A stretch of 32,743 bases of DNA from an uncultured Kineothrix sp. (GCA_910587275.1 CAJUMD010000031.1:1-32743), one strand, 5' to 3'; counted from the stretch's first letter, positions 1 to 8,411 are shown. The notes: generated by a model not told the origin, from the letters alone. Made by a program: numbers and translations.

Positions 1-87
1 CCTGGCTTTTGCGTCCGCACTCACCCACGAACATAACATTTCAGGCTGAACTGTTGTCATTTTTGCGCTGCGACCAAGAAGATTTTA

Positions 88-119
88 TTGAACCCACTAC
101 GCAATTATGATACTATAAT
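88..119 (+). promoter_or_regulatory. Candidate promoter of the solute-binding protein operon
   Basis: A TTGAAC -35 box (88-93) is followed after 17 bases by TACTAT (111-116), or after 20 bases by the better -10 match TATAAT (114-119). Transcription would start near 123-126, about 60 bases before the first gene. The assignment rests on box match and spacing only. Bases 1-87 show no gene or clear motif. Confidence 0.5.
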
Positions 120-145
120 CAATAGTATGTTTAAAATTAGGAACA

Positions 146-171
146 GCCCGCGCAGAAATGCGTATGCGGGC
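146..171 (+). other. Hairpin next to the ribosome binding site of the first gene
   Basis: GCCCGC (146-151) pairs with GCGGGC (166-171), and inside it GCA/TGC closes a GAAA loop (155-158). It lies between the candidate promoter and the AAGGGAG ribosome binding site (173-179), so it could affect mRNA stability or ribosome access. No T-run follows, so it does not look like a terminator. Confidence 0.35.
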
Positions 172-185
172 GAAGGGAGTTCATT

Positions 186-1625
186 ATGTTACGGAGGAAT
201 ATGGTATTATTGTGCGGAATCTGTGCGCTTGGAATGGCACTTGGCGGATGCGGGAAAGCATCGCCGCTGGATGCGAAAAATCCGGTGACCATCGACGTAT
301 GGACTTATTATAACGGAGACCAGCTTACGGCATTTGACGGGCTGGTGGGGGAATTTAACGAAACGGTGGGGAAGGAGGAGGGCATTATCGTAAAGGGTTA
401 CAGCCAGGGTTCCGTGAACGATTTGGAGACGAACGTGCTTGCCGCTGTGAAAGGGGAAGTGGGTGCGGACGAGATACCGAATATTTTTGCAGCATATGCG
501 GATACGGCATACGCGGTGGACCAGATGGGACAGGTGGTGGATTTAAAGGATTACCTGACCGAAGATGAAATCGCCGCTTACATAGACAGTTATGCGAAGG
601 AAGGGGATTTTAGCGGAAACGGGGAGATGAAGATATTCCCCACGGCTAAATCCACGGAGATTCTTGTACTGAATAAGACGGACTGGGATGTCTTTGCGGC
701 GGAAACCGGGGCGTCATATGGGGATTTGGCGGATATGGACGGTTTGGTGGAAACTGCGAAACGTTATTATGAATGGACGGATGCCAAGACGCCCGATGTG
801 CCGGATGACGGGAAGGCACTGTTTGGCAGGGATGCCATGGCGAATTATATGCTGATTGGCAGCAGGCAGATGGGGACGGAGATATTCCGGGTGTCGGAAG
901 GGAAAATGAGCCTGGATTTCGGGAAGGAAACCGTGCGCAGCCTGTGGGATGCTTATTACGTGCCTTTTGTAAAGGGATATTTTGCGGCGACGGGACGGTT
1001 CCGCAGCGACGATATCAAGACGGGAAATATCATCGCTTTCGTCGGTTCCTCATCGGGAATTTCGTTTTTGCCGGAAGAGGTCAACATCAGCGATACGGAA
1101 AGCTATCCCATTGAGGTGGAGGTGCTTCCCTGTCCGAAATTTGCGGGGGAAGATGCGGATTATGCCGTGCAGCAGGGCGCCGGTATGGTGGTGACGAAGG
1201 GGAGCGAGGCGGAAGTCTATGCTTCCGTGGAATTTCTGAAATGGTTTACCGCGGATGAGCGTAACATGAAGTTTTCCGTCAATTCGGGGTATCTTCCGGT
1301 AACGAAGACGGCAAACGACATTACGGCAATCAGGAACTGCGGGGCGGCAATCAGTCCCAATATGGACAAGATGCTTTCCGTGGCGGTGGATACGGTAAAC
1401 GGGAACAGGATGTATACGACAAAAGCGTTTGAAACCGGGACAAAGGCGCGCAACATACTGGAATATGCCATGGCGGACCGCGCGGCGGCAGACCGTGAAA
1501 CCGTGGTTTCCAGACTGGCATCGGGGATGGGGCTGGATGAAGCGGCGGCGGATTTTGTGTCGGATGAATATTTTGACGCATGGTATGAAGAAACGTTAAG
1601 CCAGTTACAGGCTTTTGAAAACTAA
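186..1625 (+). CDS. Extracellular solute-binding lipoprotein, orphan (no permease genes beside it)
   Basis: This 479-residue protein has a lipoprotein signal: a short basic start, a hydrophobic stretch and a lipobox ending LGGC with Cys22 as the likely lipidated residue. The rest resembles family 1 (MalE-like) sugar-binding proteins of ABC importers, so a carbohydrate ligand is the best guess. The start at 186 is supported by AAGGGAG at 173-179. Downstream there are no ABC permease or ATPase genes. The next gene is a membrane c-di-GMP sensor whose ribosome binding site overlaps this gene's stop codon, which implies translational coupling. I infer that the protein may present a ligand to that sensor rather than, or as well as, feeding a transporter. 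The solute-binding fold is a confident call; ligand and role are not. Confidence 0.85.
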   Translation: MLRRNMVLLCGICALGMALGGCGKASPLDAKNPVTIDVWTYYNGDQLTAFDGLVGEFNETVGKEEGIIVKGYSQGSVNDLETNVLAAVKGEVGADEIPNIFAAYADTAYAVDQMGQVVDLKDYLTEDEIAAYIDSYAKEGDFSGNGEMKIFPTAKSTEILVLNKTDWDVFAAETGASYGDLADMDGLVETAKRYYEWTDAKTPDVPDDGKALFGRDAMANYMLIGSRQMGTEIFRVSEGKMSLDFGKETVRSLWDAYYVPFVKGYFAATGRFRSDDIKTGNIIAFVGSSSGISFLPEEVNISDTESYPIEVEVLPCPKFAGEDADYAVQQGAGMVVTKGSEAEVYASVEFLKWFTADERNMKFSVNSGYLPVTKTANDITAIRNCGAAISPNMDKMLSVAVDTVNGNRMYTTKAFETGTKARNILEYAMADRAAADRETVVSRLASGMGLDEAAADFVSDEYFDAWYEETLSQLQAFEN

Positions 1626-1635
1626 GGAGGCTATC

Positions 1636-3240
1636 ATGTCCGGTCAGATCAGGCAGAACAGTCAGAACATTCCAAAGAGTCCAAACAGACCAAAGAGTCC
1701 CAAAAAGAACAGAACGGTTTTCCGGGTGATGGTGCTCCCGCTGTTGAGTATCCTGGCGGTGGAAATGTGCGTGCTGGCCGGGAGCCTGGTGTTTGGCGGC
1801 GTCATGAATAAACTGAACCAGAATGCGCGGGATATGCTGGCACAGCAGGTAGAGAACAGGGGCAATTACCTCGTAAACGATATGATTGGCAACTGGTCCA
1901 ATTTAAACCTGCTTTCGGAGGAAATCAATGCCATTGTGGATAGAAATCTGACGTGGGGGAATTTTTCCCTGATGGATTTAAAGGGGAACGCGCAGGCATG
2001 TGAAGCGCTGCTTGGGGAAATAAGGCCGGAACTGATTGATACCATGTACAACAAACAGGTGTCCGGGATATTCCTTGTGCTGAACCCCTGCGGACCGGGG
2101 GAGACGCCGGATTCCCTTTCCGGTATTTATCTGCGGGATTTGGACCCGACTTCCACGCCCTCCCAGCGCAATGAAGATATTCTGACGGAACGTGCGCCCG
2201 TGGAAGTGGTGCGTTCGGGACGGATTGCCACGGATACGGGATGGCAGCCGGTATTTACGGAAGAAGATATGGCGCAGCCCTTTTACCAAAAGCCGTTTCA
2301 GGCGGCGCACGCGGACGGGGGGAGGCTGGATGCGGAGGAATACGGCTATTGGACGACGGAACCGTATTGCCTGGCAGGGGATAACCGCCGCGCCATTTCC
2401 TATTCGGTGCCGCTCATCCTGGATGACGGAAGGATATACGGCGTACTTGGCGTCGAACTTTTGGAGGATTATATGCAGTCGCTGCTTCCCTGCGGGGAAC
2501 TGATGGAGAACGAAAGGGGTTCCTATCTGCTGGCGGTGGGGCAGAAAGGGGAGTGCGGGTTAAAGCAGGTGCTGTTTTCCGGAGAATCCATGACGGCGGA
2601 GACGGTGGAGGAGCTTTCGTTTGCCCTGACGGAAACGGAAGGCAGGGAAGCCCGGGACGGAAGCGGAAAATATTACGGGGCGGTGAAACCTTTGGTGGTG
2701 TACAGCAACAATGCCCCTTTCGATTCGGATAGATGGTATCTGTTGGGAATCGGCGCGCAGGAGAACCTGTTTGCCTTTTCACGGCAGATACAGGCGATTC
2801 TGTCCGCAGCTTTTGTGCTGACGCTTGCCATCGGGCTGGTGGGGGTTCTTTTGGTCAGCTACCGGCTTTCCAAACCCATCCAGTTGCTTTCGCAGGAGGT
2901 AGAGAAGGCGAAGCGGAGCAATGTCTGGCCGGTGCTGCCCGATACGGGAATCCGGGAGATTGACCAGTTTTCCGGCGCCATCACCGAACTGCAGCGTGAG
3001 GTGGCGGATTCCTCCACGCGTTTTCTGCAGATTATGGACATGGCGAGCGTGGATATGGCGGGGTACGAGATTAAGGAAGGAAGCGAGCGCGTTTTCGTAA
3101 CGGATAATTTTTTCCCGCTGCTTGGCAGGGAAGGCGTGGATACGGCAGTGCTTAAGGCGGGGGAATTCCGGCGAATTCAGAAGGAAAGTATGCAGGGACT
3201 GGAGCATAACGGATCCGGGGACGGCAGTGTGGTTTACTAG
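1636..3240 (+). CDS. N-terminal part of an amber-split Cache-HAMP-PAS-GGDEF-EAL protein
   Basis: This 534-residue piece starts at ATG 1636, five bases after AAGGAGG (1624-1630); a TTG at 1615 in the same frame is unlikely. It has a basic cytoplasmic start, a membrane segment at about residues 28-52, a large extracellular Cache-like sensor region, a second membrane segment near 385-410, a HAMP-like linker, and then a PAS-like domain that stops midway at TAG (3238-3240). The reading frame continues without shift after the stop, completing the PAS domain and then GGDEF and EAL domains. Alone, this piece would be a membrane sensor with no output. It probably belongs to a single gene spanning 1636-4665 (about 1009 codons including the amber codon, number 535). 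Whether it is a pseudogene, a readthrough gene or carries a base error cannot be told from sequence alone. Confidence 0.75.
   Translation: MSGQIRQNSQNIPKSPNRPKSPKKNRTVFRVMVLPLLSILAVEMCVLAGSLVFGGVMNKLNQNARDMLAQQVENRGNYLVNDMIGNWSNLNLLSEEINAIVDRNLTWGNFSLMDLKGNAQACEALLGEIRPELIDTMYNKQVSGIFLVLNPCGPGETPDSLSGIYLRDLDPTSTPSQRNEDILTERAPVEVVRSGRIATDTGWQPVFTEEDMAQPFYQKPFQAAHADGGRLDAEEYGYWTTEPYCLAGDNRRAISYSVPLILDDGRIYGVLGVELLEDYMQSLLPCGELMENERGSYLLAVGQKGECGLKQVLFSGESMTAETVEELSFALTETEGREARDGSGKYYGAVKPLVVYSNNAPFDSDRWYLLGIGAQENLFAFSRQIQAILSAAFVLTLAIGLVGVLLVSYRLSKPIQLLSQEVEKAKRSNVWPVLPDTGIREIDQFSGAITELQREVADSSTRFLQIMDMASVDMAGYEIKEGSERVFVTDNFFPLLGREGVDTAVLKAGEFRRIQKESMQGLEHNGSGDGSVVY
3238..3240 (+). other. In-frame amber codon interrupting the c-di-GMP protein gene
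   Basis: The TAG sits inside a PAS-like domain. Codons on both sides stay in the same frame, and the residues after it (VPLPDGAVRYLRFE) read as normal PAS sequence. A single C-to-T change from a CAG glutamine codon would create it. TAG is the ordinary stop of several neighbours (genes ending at 9839, 13556, 13910, 15026 and 31505), so codon reassignment is not supported. Confidence 0.85.
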
Positions 3241-3261
3241 GTTCCGCTGCCGGACGGGGCG

Positions 3262-4665
3262 GTGCGTTACCTGCGCTTTGAGGAAATGCAGGAAGGAAAG
3301 CGCCATGTGGGTTTGTTGGAGGATGTGACTACTTCCACGCTGGAACGGATGCGCGTGGAGCGCGAGAGGGATTGTGACGGTCTGACGAAGCTGTATGCAC
3401 GGCGCGGGTTCCGCCGGGTAGCGGATGCCCTGTTCCTAAAACCGGACGAGTTGAAAACGGCAGCGCTTTTGATGATTGATTTGGATAATTTAAAGACTAC
3501 TAACGACAAGTTCGGGCATAATTTCGGGGATTTATATATCCAGACCGCAGGCAGGTGCTTTTTGGAGAATACGCCGGCAAATACCATTTGTGCCCGTATT
3601 TCCGGGGATGAATTTCTGTTGCTGTTTTACGGTTATGGGAACCGGGAAGAAATCCGGGAGAAGATAAGGAACCTGTACCGCGCCATCGGGGAAGTGGAAT
3701 TTGTCCTTCCCAACGGAAACAACATGGGGCTTAGCGCTTCCGGCGGCGTGGCATGGTATCCGGAGGACAGTGAAGATTTGTCCGATTTGATGAAGTTTTC
3801 CGATTTTGCCATGTACCAGGTGAAGCGTTCCAAGAAAGGAATGCTGGCGGAATTTAATGCGGAGGATTACCGGGAGAAGATGTTCCAGAACCAAAGCCGG
3901 CTGGAATTTAACCAAATGCTGGAAAGCCGGAAGATAAAGTATCATTTCCAGCCGATTTTCCATGCGGTGACGGGCGAACCTTATGCGTATGAGGCGCTGA
4001 TGCGGGCGGATTATCCCACGCTGCGTTCGCCGGAAACGGTGCTGCGTCTCGCGCGGGAAGCAGGGCGGATGCATGAGATGGAATACCTGACCCTGTTTTG
4101 CTCCGGGGAATGCTATACGGAGCTGCTGGAGCGGGGCGAAGTATCGGAGCAGGCGTATTTGTTCGTCAATTCCATTGCCAATGTGCGTATGACGGAGGAA
4201 GAAGAACGGGAATACCATGTGCGCTTTGCCAGGATACAGCCGCAGGTGGTCATCGAGATTACGGAAGTCGAGCAGTTGGACATGAAGATGGTGGAAGGGA
4301 AGAAAAGTGTGGAAGGTTGTTCCGGCATGTTTGCGCTGGACGATTACGGGAGCGGATACAACAGTGAAATTAATCTGTTGGAATTAAAGCCGCATTTTGT
4401 CAAGGTGGACATTACGATTGTCCGGGATATCGACAAGGATGCCAATAAGCAGCAGGTAGTATCCAATATCGTGGAATATGCGCACAAACGGGGCATGATG
4501 GTAATTATGGAAGGGCTGGAGACGGCGGCGGAAGTAGGGAAATCGCTGGAACTTGGGGCGGACCTTCTCCAAGGGTATTTCCTCGCCCGTCCGGGGGAAG
4601 TGCCGCCTGCCATAAATGAGGAAGCCGCACGGTTAATCCGCGCGTATTGGGAAGAACGGAAATAG
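3262..4665 (+). CDS. C-terminal part of the split protein: end of PAS, GGDEF and EAL domains
   Basis: This part carries the c-di-GMP enzymes. The GGDEF domain has the DGLTKLYARRGF start and the IDLDNLK metal/nucleotide motif, but its active-site motif is SGDEF (3601-3615) rather than GGDEF, and no RxxD inhibitory site precedes it. The EAL domain looks catalytically complete: YEALMR (EAL at 3991), IEITE, the DDYGSGYNSE metal site, FVKVD lysine, MEGLET and LQGYFLARP. Net phosphodiesterase activity is therefore plausible. The frame is open from 3241; the first start-like codon is GTG 3262, and neither it nor ATG 3286 has a well-spaced ribosome binding site. Independent translation would be weak, and the product would lack sensor and membrane anchor. 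I read it as the second half of one gene with 1636-3240. Confidence 0.75.
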   Translation: MRYLRFEEMQEGKRHVGLLEDVTTSTLERMRVERERDCDGLTKLYARRGFRRVADALFLKPDELKTAALLMIDLDNLKTTNDKFGHNFGDLYIQTAGRCFLENTPANTICARISGDEFLLLFYGYGNREEIREKIRNLYRAIGEVEFVLPNGNNMGLSASGGVAWYPEDSEDLSDLMKFSDFAMYQVKRSKKGMLAEFNAEDYREKMFQNQSRLEFNQMLESRKIKYHFQPIFHAVTGEPYAYEALMRADYPTLRSPETVLRLAREAGRMHEMEYLTLFCSGECYTELLERGEVSEQAYLFVNSIANVRMTEEEEREYHVRFARIQPQVVIEITEVEQLDMKMVEGKKSVEGCSGMFALDDYGSGYNSEINLLELKPHFVKVDITIVRDIDKDANKQQVVSNIVEYAHKRGMMVIMEGLETAAEVGKSLELGADLLQGYFLARPGEVPPAINEEAARLIRAYWEERK

Positions 4666-4723
4666 GAATGCGTAAACGGGAATGATGAAACAAGTAAGCA
4701 GATGAGCAAAGGAAGTGCCGTCC

Positions 4724-5713
4724 ATGGTATCGATTAAAGATGTTGCGAAACGCGCGGGAGTTGCGATTTCCACGGTTTCCAAAGTATTGAATAACTACCC
4801 GAATGTAAGTGAGGAAACGAAAAGAAAAGTGAATCAGGCGGTGGCGGAACTGGATTTTGTACCGAATTCCGTGGCGGCGGCGCTGTCCTCGAAGCAGTCG
4901 GGGCGGGTGGCGTTACTCCTTAAGATGAATACGAAAACGCAGGCAATTGATGAAATTGACATGCAGTATTTATCGGGGGCAATCCATAAGGCAACGGAGC
5001 TTGGGCTTGACGTGATTACGTTTTTCTTTTCCATGTTTGAAGGGAAGTCGGCGGAGGAAGTGACCAGGTACCTGCTTTCCCAAAGTATCCATGGAATCAT
5101 CCTGTACGGGATGTCCAAGGAGGATAAGGTGCTGCATAAGATTATTGAATCCCAGGTATTCAAGACCGTGGTGGTGGATGCTCCCGTGTTTAACGGGAAT
5201 ACTTCCTCGGTTTGGGTCAACCAGGAACAGGCGCAGTATGACGTGGCGCGTAAGACCGTGGAGGAAAATAAGGGCAGGAGCATCCTGTACATTGCCGGAA
5301 AAAAGAACGGGTATGTGAGCGAGGAACGGTTAAAGGGAATCCGGCGGCTGGCACGGGAGAAGGGGTTAAAGCTGCTTGTCCGCAACGGGGAATTTTCCGA
5401 GCTGCGGGCAAGGAATATTACGTTCCAAAATGCAAAGAATAAGGATGTGGTGGTGTGCGCTTCCGATTTAATGGCAATCGGTGCGATGCGGGCATTAATG
5501 GAAATGGATATTTTCCGGCCCGTCTGCGGTTTTGACGGCATCACGTTAATGGGGTACGCGGGAAAGCAGATGAATACGGTCAGGCAGGATTTTGCGGGCG
5601 TTTCCGCAGCGGCGGTGGAGGAACTGCACCGGCTGATGGAAGGGGGCGAAGGCAGGAACCATGTGTTGGATTACCAGATTGTCAGGATGAAATATATGGA
5701 TATTATCTGTTAA
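4724..5713 (+). CDS. LacI/GalR-family transcriptional regulator
   Basis: This 329-residue protein begins with a classic LacI helix-turn-helix (SIKDVAKRAGVAISTVSKVLNN, given here as two overlapping parts: SIKDVAKRAGVA and ISTVSKVLNN) and a hinge region ending near residue 60, followed by a periplasmic-binding-protein-like effector domain. ATG 4724 is chosen because AAAGGAAG (4707-4714) is well spaced from it; a GTG at 4715 in the same frame overlaps that site. It follows the c-di-GMP gene by 58 bases with no terminator, so it is probably in the same operon as the sugar-binding lipoprotein. A perfect palindrome of LacI-operator type lies 45 bases after its stop, in the glycogen phosphorylase promoter, making that gene its likeliest target. 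The effector is probably a sugar or sugar phosphate; this is inference. Confidence 0.9.
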   Translation: MVSIKDVAKRAGVAISTVSKVLNNYPNVSEETKRKVNQAVAELDFVPNSVAAALSSKQSGRVALLLKMNTKTQAIDEIDMQYLSGAIHKATELGLDVITFFFSMFEGKSAEEVTRYLLSQSIHGIILYGMSKEDKVLHKIIESQVFKTVVVDAPVFNGNTSSVWVNQEQAQYDVARKTVEENKGRSILYIAGKKNGYVSEERLKGIRRLAREKGLKLLVRNGEFSELRARNITFQNAKNKDVVVCASDLMAIGAMRALMEMDIFRPVCGFDGITLMGYAGKQMNTVRQDFAGVSAAAVEELHRLMEGGEGRNHVLDYQIVRMKYMDIIC

Positions 5714-5747
5714 TTTTTCACAAAATAAATAGAAAAAAATGTATAAT

Positions 5748-5778
5748 TTGACAGTTGCGGAAAACGTTTTCCTATGGT
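5748..5778 (+). promoter_or_regulatory. Glycogen phosphorylase promoter
   Basis: A perfect TTGACA -35 box (5748-5753) is followed by weak -10 candidates: CCTATG (5771-5776, spacing 17) or TATGGT (5773-5778, spacing 19). A LacI-type palindrome fills the spacer. A TATAAT at 5742-5747 directly upstream has no convincing -35. Confidence 0.55.
5759..5772 (+). promoter_or_regulatory. LacI/CcpA-type operator in the glgP promoter
   Basis: GGAAAACGTTTTCC is a perfect 14-base palindrome with the central CG typical of LacI-family operators. It resembles the CcpA cre consensus except at the outer T/A positions. Its place between the -35 and -10 boxes fits a repressor. The adjacent LacI-family protein is the obvious candidate; CcpA or another family member is the alternative. 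Confidence 0.65.
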
Positions 5779-5890
5779 AATTTATATACAGGGAAAATGA
5801 TATAGGAAAAGTAAACCGGAAAAAAGAATCAGAAAAAAAGAAACAAAAAAACAGGAAAATAAAACAAAAAAGGAAAAGTGAGGTAAAAGT

Positions 5891-8200
5891 ATGGTACAGC
5901 AAACGAACATGCAGCGTGATGTATTGGTTCTGAATCTGGAACAGCAGTTGGATGAAGTGGCCACAGAGATTTTCCAAAAGAAAGTGGAAGATTTGGACGA
6001 CCATGAAGTGTATTTTGTGGTATTGGAACTGACCAAGAGGCTGATGAATGTTTCCGAGCAAATTAACGGGGAAAAGAAGATTTACTATATTTCCGCGGAG
6101 TTCCTAATCGGTAAACTGCTTTCCAACAACCTGATTAATTTGGGCGTATACGATAAGGTTGCTTCCATCCTTGCAGCGAAGGGCAAAGACCTTGCCAAAA
6201 TCGAGGAGGCCGAGCCGGAACCGTCCTTGGGGAACGGCGGGCTTGGAAGGCTTGCGGCATGTTTTTTGGATTCCATCGCTACGCTGGGACTGCCGGGGGA
6301 AGGCATTGGGTTAAATTACCATTACGGGCTGTTTAAGCAGGTATTTAAGGATAAATTGCAGAAAGCGGAGAAGAACGACTGGATTGAGGAGCGTTCCTGG
6401 CTGACAAAAACGGACGTTACGTTTGACGTTTATTTCGGTAAGAAGAAAGTAACCTCAAGGTTGTACGATATCGATGTGGTAGGTTATGACAACGGCGTGA
6501 ATAAGCTGCGCCTGTTTGACATCGAGTCCTTGGATGAAAGCATCGTAAAGAAGGGCATTGATTTTGATAAGGAAGATATTGAAAAGAACCTGACGCTGTT
6601 CTTATATCCGGATGATTCCGATGAAGCGGGACATTTGCTCCGTATTTACCAGCAGTATTTCATGGTAAGCAATGCGGCACAGCTTATCCTGCGTGAAATG
6701 AAGGAGAAGAAATACGACCTGCGTAAAATGTACGATCATGCGGTCATCCAGATTAACGATACCCATCCGACCATGGTGATTCCCGAACTGATCCGGATTC
6801 TTGTGGACGAGAAGGCATTTACCATGGACGAGGCAATAGAGGTGGTAAGCAAGACCTGTGCATACACCAACCATACGATTTTGGCGGAAGCGCTGGAAAA
6901 ATGGCCGTTAAAATATTTGGAGAAAGTGGTTCCCCAGTTAGTACCGATTATCAAGGAGCTGGATAAGAGAATCCGTGCAAAATATAAAGATCCCAAAGTA
7001 CAGATTATCGATGAGGACGACAGGGTACACATGGCGCACATTGATATCCACTATGGATTCTCCGTAAACGGTGTTGCGGCAATCCATACGGAAATCTTAA
7101 AGGATACCGAGCTGAATGCTTTTTACAAGCTGTATCCCGAAAAGTTCAACAATAAGACAAACGGCATCACGTTCCGCAGATGGCTGCTTTCCTGTAACCG
7201 CGAGCTGGCTGCTTTCCTGTCACAGACCATCGGCGACAGCTTCAAGAAGGATGCGGATAAGCTGGAGAAACTGCTGGAATTTGCAGACAACCAGGAAGTG
7301 CTGGATAAACTGGCGGAAATTAAAATGAACCGGAAAAAGGATTTGGCGGCTTATGTGAAGGATGCGGAAGGCGTTACCTTAAATCCCGATTCCATTTTCG
7401 ACATTCAGGTTAAGAGGCTGCATGAGTATAAGCGTCAGCAGATGAACGCCCTTTACATTATCCATAAATATTTGGAAATCAAGGGTGGCAAGAAGCCTTC
7501 TACGCCGCTTACGTTTATCTTCGGCGCAAAGGCGGCACCGGCGTATGTCATTGCACAGGATATCATCCACCTGCTGCTTACGTTACAGGAAATCATCAAT
7601 AAGGATCCTGAGGTAAGTCCGTACATGACGCTGCTCATGGTGGAAAACTATAATGTAAGCTACGCAGAGAGGCTGATTCCCGCATGTGACATTTCCGAGC
7701 AGATTTCCCTGGCTTCCAAGGAAGCATCCGGTACCGGCAACATGAAATTCATGTTAAACGGTGCGGTAACGCTTGGAACCTCCGACGGTGCCAATGTGGA
7801 AATCCATGAGCTGGTGGGCGACGATAATATTTATATCTTTGGTGAGAAATCCGAGGCGGTGATTGCGCATTATGCGGAAGAAGATTATGTTTCCAAGGAT
7901 TATTATGAAAAGAGTCCGGTAATCAAGGAAGCCGTGGACTTCATTATCAGCAAGGAAATGCTCAAAGCCGGGCATAAGGAAAATCTGGAAAGACTGTATA
8001 AGGAACTTCTGAACAAAGACTGGTTCATGACCCTGCTGGATTTGGAAGATTATATCGAAACCAAGGACCGGATGTTCAAGGATTATGAAGACAGGCAGAA
8101 GTGGAAGAAGATGATGCTCGTGAACATCGCAAAAGCCGGATTCTTCTCCTCTGACCGGACGATTGCGGAGTATAACAGGGATATTTGGAAATTGAAATAA
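5891..8200 (+). CDS. glgP: Glycogen/starch/maltodextrin phosphorylase
   Basis: This 769-residue enzyme releases glucose-1-phosphate from alpha-1,4-glucans using phosphate and pyridoxal phosphate in the cytoplasm. The family is unmistakable: EPEPSLGNGGLGRLAACFLD near residue 110, INDTHPTMVIPEL, FNNKTNGITFRRWLL, FDIQVKRLHEYKRQQMNAL, and the cofactor site EASGTGNMKFMLNG with Lys619 as the expected PLP Schiff-base lysine. Length is at the short end for the family but no core motif is missing. The start is preceded by GTGAGG (5878-5883). It is a single-gene unit with its own promoter and operator upstream and an intrinsic terminator downstream. The neighbouring LacI regulator suggests sugar-responsive expression. 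Confidence 0.97.
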   Translation: MVQQTNMQRDVLVLNLEQQLDEVATEIFQKKVEDLDDHEVYFVVLELTKRLMNVSEQINGEKKIYYISAEFLIGKLLSNNLINLGVYDKVASILAAKGKDLAKIEEAEPEPSLGNGGLGRLAACFLDSIATLGLPGEGIGLNYHYGLFKQVFKDKLQKAEKNDWIEERSWLTKTDVTFDVYFGKKKVTSRLYDIDVVGYDNGVNKLRLFDIESLDESIVKKGIDFDKEDIEKNLTLFLYPDDSDEAGHLLRIYQQYFMVSNAAQLILREMKEKKYDLRKMYDHAVIQINDTHPTMVIPELIRILVDEKAFTMDEAIEVVSKTCAYTNHTILAEALEKWPLKYLEKVVPQLVPIIKELDKRIRAKYKDPKVQIIDEDDRVHMAHIDIHYGFSVNGVAAIHTEILKDTELNAFYKLYPEKFNNKTNGITFRRWLLSCNRELAAFLSQTIGDSFKKDADKLEKLLEFADNQEVLDKLAEIKMNRKKDLAAYVKDAEGVTLNPDSIFDIQVKRLHEYKRQQMNALYIIHKYLEIKGGKKPSTPLTFIFGAKAAPAYVIAQDIIHLLLTLQEIINKDPEVSPYMTLLMVENYNVSYAERLIPACDISEQISLASKEASGTGNMKFMLNGAVTLGTSDGANVEIHELVGDDNIYIFGEKSEAVIAHYAEEDYVSKDYYEKSPVIKEAVDFIISKEMLKAGHKENLERLYKELLNKDWFMTLLDLEDYIETKDRMFKDYEDRQKWKKMMLVNIAKAGFFSSDRTIAEYNRDIWKLK

Positions 8201-8226
8201 GAACGGCACGAAACGGGGATTTATGG

Positions 8227-8257
8227 AGGCTTGGCAGTGGAAAATGCCAAGCCTTTT
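8227..8257 (+). terminator. Intrinsic terminator of glgP
   Basis: AGGCTTGGCA (8227-8236) and TGCCAAGCCT (8245-8254) form a perfect 10-base stem around an 8-base loop, followed by a short T-run (8254-8257). It lies 26 bases after the glgP stop codon. Confidence 0.85.
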
Positions 8258-8281
8258 GCCCGTTTGCCGTTCGCAGAAATT

Positions 8282-8345
8282 CTTGGCAGATTGCAGGTGA
8301 AAATGCCGGATTCAGTAGCTATGAAGCCGAAGGCTGAATAGTTAC
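8282..8345 (+). repeat. Second hairpin region after glgP, partly repeating the terminator sequence
   Basis: Bases 8282-8307 repeat elements of the terminator (CTTGGCAG, then AAAATGCC) with an insertion. They are followed by a 14-pair imperfect hairpin (8315-8345): GTAGCTATGAAGCC, loop GAA, GGCTGAATAGTTAC. No T-run of note follows. It may be a decayed or auxiliary terminator or an intergenic repeat; function unknown. The rest of 8201-8468 holds only the next gene's promoter and leader. Confidence 0.4.
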
Positions 8346-8375
8346 ATATTTTTCAAAATATCTATCTTCTTCCTA

Positions 8376-8404
8376 TTGTGATTCAAATCCTAAAATGCTA
8401 CAAT
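8376..8404 (+). promoter_or_regulatory. Promoter of the O-acetylation unit
   Basis: TTGTGA (8376-8381) and TACAAT (8399-8404) are separated by exactly 17 bases. Transcription would begin near 8411. Confidence 0.6.
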
Positions 8405-8411
8405 AAAAACA

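Noticed and set aside
3238..3240. Amber codon read as pyrrolysine or a reassigned sense codon
   Set aside because: TAG is the normal terminal codon of several neighbouring genes, no pyrrolysine genes are present, and the interrupted domain needs no special residue there.
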